A stretch of DNA of 64,000 bases from Streptomyces althioticus (GCA_014649355.1 BMSW01000016.1:1-64000), one strand, 5' to 3'. Counted from the stretch's first letter, positions 25,261-33,342 are shown. Numbers and translations: made by a program. Notes: generated by a model from the sequence alone, not told the origin.

Positions 25261-26244
25261 GTGGCGGTGTTCAAGACTCACCCCAAGGGCGTCGGGCTCA
25301 CCCTCGCGCTGGTGTCCGCCGTGGCCTTCGGCGGGTCCGGTGTGGCGGCCAAGCCGTTGATCGAGGCCGGGCTCGACCCCCTGCACGTCGTGTGGCTGCG
25401 GGTGGCGGGCGCCGCGCTCGTCATGCTGCCGCTCGCCGTACGCCACCGCGCGCTGCTCAGGCGGCGGCCCGCGCTGCTCGCCGGGTTCGGGCTCTTCGCC
25501 GTGGCCGGCGTGCAGGCCTGCTACTTCGCCGCCATCTCCCGCATCCCCGTCGGCGTCGCCCTGCTCGTCGAGTACCTGGCGCCCGCGCTCGTCCTCGGCT
25601 GGGTGCGGTTCGTGCAGCGGCGGCCGGTGACGCGGGCCGCCGCCGTCGGCGTGGTGCTCGCGGTGGGCGGCCTGGCGTGCGTCGTCGAGGTGTGGGCGGG
25701 GCTCGGCTTCGACGCCCTCGGGCTCGCCCTCGCGCTCGGCGCCGCCTGCTGCCAGGTCGGCTACTTCGTCCTGTCCGACCAGGGCAGCGACAGCGAGGAG
25801 TCCCCCGACCCGCTCGGCGTCATCGCGTACGGGCTGCTGATCGGCGCCGCCGTGCTCACCGTGGTCGCGCGGCCCTGGTCCATGGACTGGTCCGTACTCA
25901 CCGGCACCGCGGCGATGGACGGCACGCCCGTCGCCGCCTTCCTGCTCCTGGGGTGGATCGTCCTCGTCGCCACCGTCGCCGCGTACGTCACCGGCGTGCT
26001 GTCGGTGCGCAGACTCTCCCCGCAGGTCGCGGGCGTCGTCGCCTGTCTGGAGGCGGTCATCGCCACCGTCCTCGCCTGGGTGCTGCTCGGCGAGCATCTG
26101 TCGGCGCCGCAGATCGTCGGCGGTGTGGTCGTCCTCGTCGGCGCCCTCATCGCCCAGTCCTCCGCCCCGGCGAAGACCCCCGAGGAACCCGTCGCGAGCG
26201 GCGGTCCCGAACGGGAGTTGTCCACTCCCGGAACCACCGCTTAG
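25261..26244 (+). CDS. EamA-family (DMT) transporter, first
   Basis: 327-residue drug/metabolite-type exporter with ten predicted membrane segments in two EamA repeats. The first starts LTLALVSAVAFGGSGVAAKP and holds HVVWLRVAGAALVML; the second starts GLALALGAACCQVGYFVL and ends with SPQVAGVVACLEAVIATVLA and LGEHLSAPQIVGG, the classic EamA finish. The C-terminal 25 residues are hydrophilic. GTG at 25261 (or 25267) lacks a clear ribosome site. Family members export amino acids or other small metabolites; the substrate is unknown. Its stop codon overlaps a TAGGGT promoter box for the downstream leader ORF. Confidence 0.88.
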   Translation: MAVFKTHPKGVGLTLALVSAVAFGGSGVAAKPLIEAGLDPLHVVWLRVAGAALVMLPLAVRHRALLRRRPALLAGFGLFAVAGVQACYFAAISRIPVGVALLVEYLAPALVLGWVRFVQRRPVTRAAAVGVVLAVGGLACVVEVWAGLGFDALGLALALGAACCQVGYFVLSDQGSDSEESPDPLGVIAYGLLIGAAVLTVVARPWSMDWSVLTGTAAMDGTPVAAFLLLGWIVLVATVAAYVTGVLSVRRLSPQVAGVVACLEAVIATVLAWVLLGEHLSAPQIVGGVVVLVGALIAQSSAPAKTPEEPVASGGPERELSTPGTTA

Positions 26245-26247
26245 GGT
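26218..26247 (+). promoter_or_regulatory. Promoter for a leaderless leader peptide
   Basis: TTGTCC at 26218-26223 and TAGGGT at 26242-26247 are 18 nt apart. The -10 box overlaps the stop codon of the upstream exporter and ends 7 nt before the ATG at 26255, so transcription should start at or next to that ATG. Confidence 0.6.
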
Positions 26248-26254
26248 ACTGATC

Positions 26255-26296
26255 ATGCATACGCACGCACGTGTTCTTCCGCCGCCGGCCGCCTGA
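26255..26296 (+). CDS. Putative 13-residue leader peptide
   Basis: A short ORF encodes MHTHARVLPPPAA and stops with TGA. It begins 7 nt after a TAGGGT box, the hallmark of leaderless translation in this genus. It contains three consecutive proline codons, a known cause of ribosome slowing, and two histidines. Three bases past its stop begins the first arm of a pair of mutually exclusive hairpins, and the second EamA exporter starts 173 nt later. The arrangement fits a ribosome-mediated attenuator that senses translation of the leader. The sensed signal is not known. Confidence 0.55.
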   Translation: MHTHARVLPPPAA

Positions 26297-26299
26297 GGC

Positions 26300-26338
26300 G
26301 GGCGTTACGGCGCATACGCCCGGCAGCGTGCCGGGCGT
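26300..26338 (+). promoter_or_regulatory. Mutually exclusive hairpins, putative attenuator
   Basis: GGGCGT (26300-26305) can pair with ACGCCC (26316-26321). The same ACGCCC is part of ACGCCCGGC (26316-26324), which pairs perfectly with GCCGGGCGT (26330-26338) around a 5-nt loop. Only one of the two can form at a time. There is no T-tract, so factor-dependent termination would have to be assumed. Confidence 0.5.
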
Positions 26339-26468
26339 CGCGGTGCTGCCCGCAGACGAAGTCCGCGGACCCCGGTCCCTCGGCCCCGTCCGGGCCTGAG
26401 CCGGGCTCCCTTCCGAACTTCCGCGCCCACGCCGACGCGTGGTGCGCGCCTCTGCGGAGAGAGAACAC

Positions 26469-27431
26469 GTGTCGAACCATGTCTCCGGCCTGCCCGTAGG
26501 GCGTGGCCTGATCTACCTCGTCGTCGCCGGTGCCGCCTGGGGCACCGCGGGCGCCGCGGCCTCGCTGGTGTACCGCACCAGTGACATGGGCCCGGTTGCC
26601 CTGTCCTTCTGGCGGTGCGCCCTCGGACTGGCCGTGCTGTACGCGGCGCGCCTGCTGTCCGGGCGCTCCCGCGCCTCCGCCGCTCCGGCGCCGCTGCGCC
26701 GCCGGGTCGCGCGGGCGACGGCCACCGGCGCCGGACTCGCGGTGTTCCAGACGGCCTACTTCGCCGCCGTGTCGGCGACGGGGCTCGCCGTGGCCACCGT
26801 CGTCACCCTGGGCGCGGGGCCCGTGCTGATCGCCGTCGGCGCCCGGCTCACCATGGGCGAGCGACTGGGACGCGGCGGGCTCGCGTCCGTCGCGGGCGCG
26901 CTGACCGGGCTCGTGGTGCTCGTTCTCGGGGGAGGGGACGCGATGGTGGACCCGGCGGGTGTCCTGCTCGCCCTGCTGTCCGCGGCCGGCTACTCCGCGA
27001 TGACCCTGCTCACCCGCTGGTGGGGGCGCGACGGCGGCACCGACTCCTCCGGCGCGACGGTCGCGGCGTTCGCCGTCACCAGCCTGGTGCTCCTGCCGTT
27101 CGCCGCGGCGGAGGGGCTGATGCCGCACACCGACGCGCCCGGCACCCTGCTGCTCCTGCTCGCCTACGTCGCCACGGTGCCGACCGCGCTGGCCTACGGC
27201 CTCTACTTCGCGGGCGCCGCGGTCGTCCGGTCGGCGACCGTCTCCGTGATCATGCTGCTCGAACCGGTCAGCGCGGCGGTGCTGGCCGTGGCCCTGCTCG
27301 GCGAACGCCTCACCGTGGCCACGCTGATCGGCACCCTGCTGATGCTGGGCTCGGTGGCGGGCCTGGCGGCGGGGGAGGCCCGGGACGCGAGGGCCGCCCG
27401 GAGGGCGCGAGGGGAGGCCGTTCCGGTGTGA
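26469..27431 (+). CDS. EamA-family (DMT) transporter, second
   Basis: 320-residue ten-segment exporter. The first EamA repeat runs from GLIYLVVAGAAWGTAGAAAS through VALSFWRCALGLAVLYAARL; the second from GVLLALLSAAGYSAMTLLTR to SVIMLLEPVSAAVLAVALLG and ERLTVATLIGTLLMLGSV. GTG at 26469 is preceded by GGAGAGAGAA at good spacing. It is downstream of the leader peptide and hairpins and so may be under attenuation control. Adjacent to another EamA gene but not closely similar to it, so they are paralogues with probably different substrates. Confidence 0.88.
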   Translation: MSNHVSGLPVGRGLIYLVVAGAAWGTAGAAASLVYRTSDMGPVALSFWRCALGLAVLYAARLLSGRSRASAAPAPLRRRVARATATGAGLAVFQTAYFAAVSATGLAVATVVTLGAGPVLIAVGARLTMGERLGRGGLASVAGALTGLVVLVLGGGDAMVDPAGVLLALLSAAGYSAMTLLTRWWGRDGGTDSSGATVAAFAVTSLVLLPFAAAEGLMPHTDAPGTLLLLLAYVATVPTALAYGLYFAGAAVVRSATVSVIMLLEPVSAAVLAVALLGERLTVATLIGTLLMLGSVAGLAAGEARDARAARRARGEAVPV

Positions 27432-28043
27432 GGTGAGGGGGTCTGCGCCGGTTGGCGGTGGCCCTTGGGCGCCGGGTGAGGCGTGGTCGCCGGGGTGCCC
27501 GGTCGTGAGGAAGGCTCTTCATGACTGGGCGGCGGGCGCGGCTTCTTCGGTCCGGGCACGTGGGGAGCCGGCCTACGGGGCAGTCGTGCCGCTCGCCGGA
27601 GAGGTCCGTAGGGCTGTGTCCCGGCGCGCGAGCCTGTGGTCCGAGGGATGCCGGGACCGGTCCCAGGAGACCGCGCGTCATCGGTCCGTCGGCCCGGGAG
27701 GATCGCGCGTCGACGACACATGCCCGTGTGGGGGTGACTGACCGGTGGTCGGCGTACTCGCTCGTCGCGCGCAGCTCCGCAGCCCCGGCCGGTTCCCACC
27801 GGGCGCGGGCCCGGCTGTCACGCCGACGCCGAGTGCGTTCGGCGGTCGCGTTTCCGGGCCGGACGGCACGGCCGGGGACGAGGGCGTCGGGCTGAGCCGG
27901 TCGGTCCCCGGGTTCCGGCGGGAGGCCGAGCGCGCCGCCGGGACCGGGGCGCCGGACGGGCCGCCCGCCTCCGTGCCGGCGTACCCGCGCCGCATTCCCG
28001 CGTCCGTGCGGACGTACCCCTTCTCTGCTCCCCCCGGCGTCGC
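27432..28043. other. Gene-free GC-rich spacer
   Basis: About 610 nt between the convergent EamA and PaiB-like genes. Open frames exist on both strands but none shows a recognisable domain, a ribosome site at a sensible place or a single consistent codon-position bias. I see no clear terminator hairpin or repeat. It may be decayed coding sequence. Confidence 0.4.
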
Positions 28044-28679
28044 TCAGCCGGCCGTCGGCCCCGCCCGCAGGACGTGCCCCCGGGCGGCCGCGTCCCGAGC
28101 CTGACCTCGGTCCTCGAGACCGGCCGCGATGCGGTCGCGGACCGCCTGGGATCGTTTGCCCGCGTACTTGAACTTCGCCCGCACCTCGGTCACTTCCAGG
28201 CGCAGGCCCCGGATGCCCGACAGCAGCCTGCCGTACGGGGTCTCGCCGGCCGCGGCGCGTGCGGAGCCGCCCTCCGGCTGGAAGTGGCCGACCTGGCGGT
28301 TCAGCAGGGCCGCCTTCTCCGCCGGGTCGTCCACGACGTGGGCGCGGCAGCGGAGCTGCACCGCCGCGTACAGGCTCGTCGGGACGCCGTGTTCGGGCGG
28401 TGTGCCCGGTTCCGCCTGCCAGGGGCCGGGGACGAACGCGTAGTCGTCGACCACGCTCAGCAGGACGTCCGGGGCGGACTCGACCGCGGGCCAGAGCGGG
28501 TTGGGGCGGGCGAGGTGGGTGACCGCCTCGCCGCGTTCGGCGTCGTAGGCGAAGTGCAGGGGCTGGACGAACGGCGGCTCTCCGGGCGGGCCGTTGACCG
28601 CGAGCTGGCCGAAGTCGTGGGTGGCGAGCCACCGTTGCCACGTGTCGTCGCGGGGTGTGTCCCAGGGGTGGATCAGCAT
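28044..28679 (-). CDS. PaiB-family FMN-binding protein (negative transcriptional regulator family)
   Basis: 211-residue split-barrel flavin-binding protein of the PaiB family. It opens MLIHPWDTPRDDTWQRWLAT, has FGQLAVNGPPGEPPFVQPLH and FAYDAERGEAVTHLARPNPL, and the conserved LVS-type core VLLSVVDDYAFVPG. The C-terminal GIRGLRLEVTEVRAKFKYAG and KRSQAVRDRIAAGLEDRG match the family end. Bacillus PaiB is reported to affect protease and sporulation genes; here the biochemical role is open. Its ATG shares a base with the TGA of the upstream PPOX gene, so the two are co-translated. Confidence 0.83.
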   Translation of the reverse strand: MLIHPWDTPRDDTWQRWLATHDFGQLAVNGPPGEPPFVQPLHFAYDAERGEAVTHLARPNPLWPAVESAPDVLLSVVDDYAFVPGPWQAEPGTPPEHGVPTSLYAAVQLRCRAHVVDDPAEKAALLNRQVGHFQPEGGSARAAAGETPYGRLLSGIRGLRLEVTEVRAKFKYAGKRSQAVRDRIAAGLEDRGQARDAAARGHVLRAGPTAG

Positions 28680-29365
28680 CAGAGTGCCGTCAGGTAGCCG
28701 GGGACCTCCGTGCCGGGGGTCAGGTCCGGGGAGGGTTCGGGAGCCCCGTGGGCGGTGCGGACCGGGAGGACGCCCGCCCAGTGCGGCAGGGACAGGTCCT
28801 CGGGCTCGTCGTTGACGCCCCCCGTGCGCGCCTTGGCGGAGACCTCGTCCAGGCGGATGCGGAGTACGGCCGTGGCGGCCAGTTCCTTCTTGTCGGCCGG
28901 GCGGGAGTCGGCGCTGCGGCCCGGTACGACGTGGTCGACGAGCGCGTCGAGCGCCTGCCGCTTCTCCTCCGGGTCGGTCACGTCGTGCGCTGTGCCGTGC
29001 ACCACCACGGAGCGGTAGTTGATCGAGTGGTGGAACGCGGAGCGGGCCAGCACCAGGCCGTCGACGTGGGTGACCGTGAGGCACACCGGGAGCCCCTGGT
29101 CGGATCGTCCGGCCGTGCGCAGGGGGCGTGAGCCGGTGGAGCCGTGGACGTAGAGGACCTCGCCGACGCGGCCGTAGAGCGTGGGCAGGACGACGGGGGC
29201 GCCGTCCCGGACGAAGCCGAGGTGGCAGACGTAGCCCTCGTCGAGTATCGCGTGCACCAGGTCCTTGTCGTACGACGCGCGCTGGGGGGCGCGGGTGGGG
29301 ACGGTGCGCTCGGTGGGCGTGTAGGCGGTGTCGGGTCGCTGCTGCGGTCGCTGGGGCCCCTGCAT
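28679..29365 (-). CDS. Pyridoxamine 5'-phosphate oxidase family (PPOX split-barrel) protein
   Basis: 228-residue flavin-dependent split-barrel protein. After a Gln/Pro-rich start there is RASYDKDLVHAILDEGYVCH, then LGFVRDGAPVVLPTLYGRVG and SINYRSVVVHGTAHDVTDPE, typical of the nitroimidazole-resistance/PPOX family. The ATG at 29365 has GGAG 6 nt upstream on the minus strand; an ATG at 29377 would add four residues. It is divergent from a MocR-type regulator with a 12-bp palindrome between them, and it is co-translated with the PaiB-like gene. The regulator therefore probably controls this pair, perhaps in vitamin B6 homeostasis. Confidence 0.84.
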   Translation of the reverse strand: MQGPQRPQQRPDTAYTPTERTVPTRAPQRASYDKDLVHAILDEGYVCHLGFVRDGAPVVLPTLYGRVGEVLYVHGSTGSRPLRTAGRSDQGLPVCLTVTHVDGLVLARSAFHHSINYRSVVVHGTAHDVTDPEEKRQALDALVDHVVPGRSADSRPADKKELAATAVLRIRLDEVSAKARTGGVNDEPEDLSLPHWAGVLPVRTAHGAPEPSPDLTPGTEVPGYLTAL

Positions 29366-29377
29366 GGCCAACTCCAT

Positions 29378-29393
29378 TGCACTAGTGCATAAT
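29378..29393. promoter_or_regulatory. 12-bp palindrome joined to a -10 box
   Basis: TGCACTAGTGCA at 29378-29389 is a perfect palindrome. CATAAT at 29388-29393 overlaps its right edge and ends 7 nt before the GTG of the MocR gene, giving a leaderless start. A related GTGCTAG lies at 29401-29407, so a second half-site may exist. It is a good candidate for the MocR operator controlling both directions. Confidence 0.65.
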
Positions 29394-29400
29394 ATGGTTT

Positions 29401-30738
29401 GTGCTAGGAGAGTATCGGATCAGTGGGCGGCGCGCAGCGGAGATTTCCGCGAGCATCGAGCGGGCGGTGGGGGAGGGTGCCCTGCAACCGGGCGAACTCC
29501 TGCCCCCCATGCGGGAGTTGGCGGAACGGCTCGGGGTGAACCCGAACACCGTGGCCGCCGCGTACCGGACCCTGCGCGAGCGCGGGGTCATCGAGACGTC
29601 GGGCCGGCGGGGCAGCCGGGTGAGGCCCAAGCCGGCCACCACCGCGCGCGAGATGATCCGCGTGGAGGCTCCGCCGGGCGTGCGCGACCTGTCCGACGGC
29701 AACCCGGACCCCGCGCTGCTGCCCTCGCTGGCCGGGGCGTTCGCGGCGGCCGCGGCGCAGGGCGACAAGGAGCCCGTGCTGTACGGGCACGCGCCGGTGG
29801 ACCCCGGGCTGGAGCGGCTCGCACGGGCCGGACTGGACGCCGACGGGGTGCCCGAGGGGCCGGTCGCCGTCACCTCGGGCGCGCTCGACGCGGTGGAGCG
29901 GGTGCTCGCCGCGCATCTGCGGCCGGGTGACGCGGTGGTGGTCGAGGACCCGGGGTGGGGAAGTCTGCTGGACCTGGTGCCGGCGCTCGGTCTGCGGACC
30001 GTGCCGGTGGCCGTGGACGACGAGGGGCCGCTGCCGGACGACGTGCGCAAGGCGCTGGCGGGAGGCGCGCGGGCACTGATCGTCACCGACCGCGCCCAGA
30101 ACCCGACGGGCGCCGCGCTGACCGCAGGGCGGGCGGAGGCGCTGCGGGCGGTGCTCGCCGACCACCCCGAGACGCTCGTGATCGAGGACGACCACGGTCA
30201 CCACATCGTCGACCTGCCGCTGCACCCCCTCGCGGGCGTCACCCACCGCTGGGCCTTCTCCCGCTCGGCCGCCAAGGCGTACGGTCCCGACCTGCGCCTC
30301 GCGGTCCTCACCGGCGACCCGCTCACCCTCGACCGGGTACGCGGACGGCAGCGGCTCGGGCCCGGCTGGGTCAGCCTGACCCTCCAGCGAGCGGTGGCGC
30401 GACTGTGGGCCGACGGCGCGGTGGACCCGGCGGACGTGGCGGCGCGCTACGGGAAGCGCCGGGACGCGCTGGCCGCGGCGCTGCGCCGCCGCGGGGTCGT
30501 GGCGCGGGGGCGCACCGGCATGAACCTGTGGGTGCCGGTCCCCGACGAGACCGGGGCGGTCGCCCGACTGCTCCACGCCGGCTGGGCGGTGGCCCCCGGA
30601 GCACGCTTCCGCCTGAACACGCCCCCGGGCATCCGCGTCACCGTCTCCACCCTCACGAACGCGGAGATCGAACCCCTGTCCGAGGCGATCGCGGCAGCGG
30701 TCCGGCCGAGGGAGGGAGACAGGCGAACGTACGCGTGA
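29401..30738 (+). CDS. MocR-type GntR regulator with aminotransferase-like domain
   Basis: 445-residue chimeric regulator. Residues 1-80 are a GntR winged helix (ISASIERAVGEGALQPGELL, then RLGVNPNTVAAAYRTLRERG and VIETSGRRGSRV). The rest is a fold-type I aminotransferase domain that binds PLP: SDGNPDPALLPSL, DDHGHHIVD and a lysine in FSRSAAKAYGPDLRLAVL. PLP-responsive MocR proteins such as PdxR control vitamin B6 genes, and the divergent neighbour is a PPOX-family gene, which fits. The GTG has no ribosome site but follows a CATAAT box by 7 nt, so it is likely leaderless. DNA target is probably the palindrome at 29378. Confidence 0.9.
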   Translation: MLGEYRISGRRAAEISASIERAVGEGALQPGELLPPMRELAERLGVNPNTVAAAYRTLRERGVIETSGRRGSRVRPKPATTAREMIRVEAPPGVRDLSDGNPDPALLPSLAGAFAAAAAQGDKEPVLYGHAPVDPGLERLARAGLDADGVPEGPVAVTSGALDAVERVLAAHLRPGDAVVVEDPGWGSLLDLVPALGLRTVPVAVDDEGPLPDDVRKALAGGARALIVTDRAQNPTGAALTAGRAEALRAVLADHPETLVIEDDHGHHIVDLPLHPLAGVTHRWAFSRSAAKAYGPDLRLAVLTGDPLTLDRVRGRQRLGPGWVSLTLQRAVARLWADGAVDPADVAARYGKRRDALAAALRRRGVVARGRTGMNLWVPVPDETGAVARLLHAGWAVAPGARFRLNTPPGIRVTVSTLTNAEIEPLSEAIAAAVRPREGDRRTYA

Positions 30739-30837
30739 GGGACGCTGCGCACGCGAGTCAGTTCGTCTGACTGCCGCGGCCGGCCGGGCCGGGTGCGCCC
30801 AGTGGCCCCCCGCTCGGGTCCGGGGCGGCGCGTCCGG

Positions 30838-31800
30838 TTAGCCCGCCCGCTTCGGCTTCACCTGGGTCAGGGCCGCCCCCGCCAGTACCACCGCCGCCCC
30901 GACCGGTGTCGACCATGTCAGTGTCTCGCCCAGCAGCAGGATGCCCGCCGCCGCGGCGATCACCGGGACGAAGTAGGTGACCATCTGGCCGGTCGTCGGG
31001 CCGACCTCGGCGACGATGCCGTACTGGACGAGGACCGCCAGCCCCGTGCCTAGCGTGCCCAGGGCCGCGATCGCGAGCAGCGGGCCGACCGCCAGGCTCG
31101 ACGGAACCGAGGTGAACAGCGGGGTCACCACCGCCAGTTGCACCGTCGCGAGCAGCAACTGTCCGCCCGTCAGGGACAGGTGCGACGCGCTGCTGCCGGC
31201 GAGGGTGCGGCGGACGTAGATCCAGCCGACTGGGTAGCTCAGCGAGGCGAGCAGGGCCAGGGCCGTACCGCGTGCGTCCAGGCCGTGGAAGCCCTGCCAT
31301 GCCCCCAGCACGGTCAGCACCCCGAGGAAGCCGAGGCCCAGGCCCGCCACCCGCACCCGGGTCGGCCGGTCCTCGCGCAGCGCCACCAGGGACAGCGCCA
31401 TGCCCCACAGGGGGGAAGTGGCGTTGCAGATGCCGGCCAGGGTGGACGGGATGGTCAGTTCCGCGAAGGCGAACAGCGAGAACGGCAGCGCGTTGAGCAG
31501 GAAACCGGCGACCGCCAGGTGCATCCAGGTGCGGGCGCCACGCGGCAGCCCCTCCCGCCGTACCGCCATGGCCACCGCCAGCACGGCCGTGCCGAACGCC
31601 AGGCGCCCCAGGGTGACTTGGAAGGGGGCGTAGCCCTGGGTGCCGACCTTGATGAGGAGGAAGCTGAAGCCCCAGATCAGGGACAGGGCGGCGAACCGCA
31701 GCCGCCAGTCCAGGCGCGGTCGGGCGGGTGCGGGTGCGGGCGCGGAGCCTTCGGGGCCGGGTGCGCCGACGGGGGCGGTGGACGCGGTGACGCTGCTCAT
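30838..31800 (-). CDS. EamA-family (DMT) transporter, third
   Basis: 320-residue exporter with ten hydrophobic segments. An Ala/Pro-rich N-terminal tail precedes LRFAALSLIWGFSFLLIKVG, then FQVTLGRLAFGTAVLAVAMA and SLFAFAELTIPSTLAGICNA. The second repeat has LALLASLSYPVGWIYVRRTL and ends YFVPVIAAAAGILLLGETLT. It stops with TAA. It is divergent from a LysR regulator; the 75-nt gap contains a 24-bp near-palindrome inside a direct repeat, so the LysR protein very probably controls it. Substrate unknown; such LysR/EamA pairs commonly concern amino-acid export. Confidence 0.88.
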   Translation of the reverse strand: MSSVTASTAPVGAPGPEGSAPAPAPARPRLDWRLRFAALSLIWGFSFLLIKVGTQGYAPFQVTLGRLAFGTAVLAVAMAVRREGLPRGARTWMHLAVAGFLLNALPFSLFAFAELTIPSTLAGICNATSPLWGMALSLVALREDRPTRVRVAGLGLGFLGVLTVLGAWQGFHGLDARGTALALLASLSYPVGWIYVRRTLAGSSASHLSLTGGQLLLATVQLAVVTPLFTSVPSSLAVGPLLAIAALGTLGTGLAVLVQYGIVAEVGPTTGQMVTYFVPVIAAAAGILLLGETLTWSTPVGAAVVLAGAALTQVKPKRAG

Positions 31801-31825
31801 GCCGGTAACGATGGGGCAGACCCAC

Positions 31826-31868
31826 CTCGTAGCACAATCGAGAAATCGCACGCGATATCTCGTAGCAT
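31826..31868. promoter_or_regulatory. LysR operator region: palindrome inside direct repeats
   Basis: CGAGAAATCGC (31839-31849) and GCGATATCTCG (31852-31862) form a palindrome with one mismatch and a 2-nt spacer. CTCGTAGCA occurs as a direct repeat at 31826-31834 and 31859-31867, 33 nt apart (about three helical turns). TAGCAT at 31863-31868 is a likely -10 box for the LysR gene, 7 nt before its ATG. Confidence 0.68.
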
Positions 31869-31875
31869 CGCTTAC

Positions 31876-32826
31876 ATGTTGAATCTGGAGCGCCTGCGCA
31901 CCCTCGACGCCCTCGCCCGGCACGGCTCGGTCAGCGGTGCGGCGGAAGGGCTGCATATCACCACCTCGGCCGTCTCGCAGCAGATGGCCAAGCTGGAGCG
32001 CGAGGTGGGGCAGCGGCTCCTCGCCAGGCACGGGCGCGGGGTGCGGCTCACGGACGCTGGCCGGCTGCTCGCCGAGCACGCCGCGCGCATCCTGTCCCAG
32101 GTGGAGCTGGCACAGGCCGACCTGGAGGCCCAGCGCGGGCAGGTCGCGGGAGAGCTGCGCGTCTCCGCGTTCCCGACCGCCGCGCGCGGGCTGTTCCCGG
32201 CCGCGCTCGCCGACCTGAGGGAACGCCACCCGGCGCTGCGAGTGCGGTCGCGGGAGATGGAGCCCGAGAACGGCATCCGGGGCGTCGTCCGCGGCGACCT
32301 CGACCTCGCGGTGGTGCTCGACTGGTACAACAAGCCGATGCCGCTGCCCGACGGGCTGGTCAAGGCACTGCTCCTCGACGACCCCGCCGATGTCGCGCTG
32401 CCGGACGCCCACCCGCTCGCCGGCCGCGAGGAGGTGGATCTCGCCGAGCTGGCCGAGGACGAGTGGATCACCTGGGGCGAGGGCGAGTTCTGCCACGAGT
32501 GGCTGATGTTCACCCTGCGCTCCAAGGGCGTCGAGCCGATCGTCGCCCACCGCGCCGCCGAGAGCCACACCCAGCTCAACCTGGTCGCGGCCGGCCTCGG
32601 CGTGTGCATCGCCCCTGTGCTGGGCCGCGACCCGCTGCCCGCCGGGGTGGTGACCGTCCCGCTCCGCCAGCGCGTCCGACGGCACGTGTTCGTCGTCTGG
32701 CGCGCCGACGCGGACCGCCGCCCGTCGATCCGGGCGGCGGTGCGGGCGCTGCGGGCGGCCGGTGAGCGCTTCGGGGGCGCCCCCGAGGACGGCGCTCCGG
32801 TCAGGACAGCCGCGCCAGCTTCCTGA
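31876..32826 (+). CDS. LysR-family transcriptional regulator
   Basis: 316-residue regulator. The N-terminal winged helix is LNLERLRTLDALARHGSVSG, followed by AAEGLHITTSAVSQQMAKLE and GQRLLARHGRGVRLTDAGR. The co-inducer domain contains GELRVSAFPTAARGLFPAAL, DLAVVLDWYNKP and AAGLGVCIAPVLG. ATG at 31876 follows TAGCAT by 7 nt, so the message is probably leaderless. It is divergent from the third EamA exporter and presumably regulates it and itself. Its last 26 nt overlap the 3' end of the convergent PPOX gene. Confidence 0.92.
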   Translation: MLNLERLRTLDALARHGSVSGAAEGLHITTSAVSQQMAKLEREVGQRLLARHGRGVRLTDAGRLLAEHAARILSQVELAQADLEAQRGQVAGELRVSAFPTAARGLFPAALADLRERHPALRVRSREMEPENGIRGVVRGDLDLAVVLDWYNKPMPLPDGLVKALLLDDPADVALPDAHPLAGREEVDLAELAEDEWITWGEGEFCHEWLMFTLRSKGVEPIVAHRAAESHTQLNLVAAGLGVCIAPVLGRDPLPAGVVTVPLRQRVRRHVFVVWRADADRRPSIRAAVRALRAAGERFGGAPEDGAPVRTAAPAS

Positions 32827-33271
32827 AGTCCCACGACACGATCTTCTCCGGGGTCAGCCGCAGCCACGCGTGCCGCCCGTCGTGCGGCATCTCGTCCAGG
32901 CCGAAGTTCTTCCGCGCGAACAGCGTCTCCGGCACGTCCAGTTCCGCCCGCAGCTCGCCGGTGCGCGGGACCTCGCCCACGAACTCCACCCGTCCGGACA
33001 GCTCCGCGCCGCGCAGCTCGTCGTACTCCTCGCCCGTGTCCACGACGATCGCCACCCGGGGGTCACGCCGCAGGTCCGCGAAGCGCCTGCTGCGCACCAC
33101 CGAGTACAGCCACATCGAGTCGCCGTCCCACACGAACCACAGGGTGCTCACGTGCGGCATGCCGTCGGCGGACACCGTGGCGACCCGGCAGGTGCGCTGT
33201 TCGGTGAGGAAGTCGTCCAGCTCCCCGGGCGTCATCATGATCTTGCGACCCCGGCGCTGCGTGGCGGTCAT
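32801..33271 (-). CDS. PPOX-class F420- or flavin-dependent split-barrel protein
   Basis: 156-residue protein of the pyridoxamine-phosphate-oxidase-like fold: MTPGELDDFLTEQRTCRVAT, VSADGMPHVSTLWFVWDGDS and LYSVVRSRRFADLRRDPRVA are standard blocks, ending EKIVSWDFRKLARLS. Short actinobacterial members of this class often bind F420 rather than FMN, so an F420-dependent reductase is likely but not shown. ATG at 33271 follows AGAAGGGG on the minus strand. The 3' end overlaps the convergent LysR gene by 26 nt. Confidence 0.85.
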   Translation of the reverse strand: MTATQRRGRKIMMTPGELDDFLTEQRTCRVATVSADGMPHVSTLWFVWDGDSMWLYSVVRSRRFADLRRDPRVAIVVDTGEEYDELRGAELSGRVEFVGEVPRTGELRAELDVPETLFARKNFGLDEMPHDGRHAWLRLTPEKIVSWDFRKLARLS

Positions 33272-33342
33272 ACGGCCCCTTCTGCTGTCGTGCTGTGCGT
33301 GTGCCGTGCACGGATCACCCCATCGTGCACGGGTCCGGCGGT

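Noticed and set aside
27432..28043. Several open frames between the second EamA and the PaiB-like gene
   Set aside because: No domain, ribosome site or consistent codon bias; frames on both strands are equally open.
28595..29084. Longer PaiB-like protein starting near 29084
   Set aside because: The extension is an Arg/Gly-rich translation of the opposite frame of the PPOX gene; the conserved start MLIHPWD at 28679 overlaps the PPOX stop.
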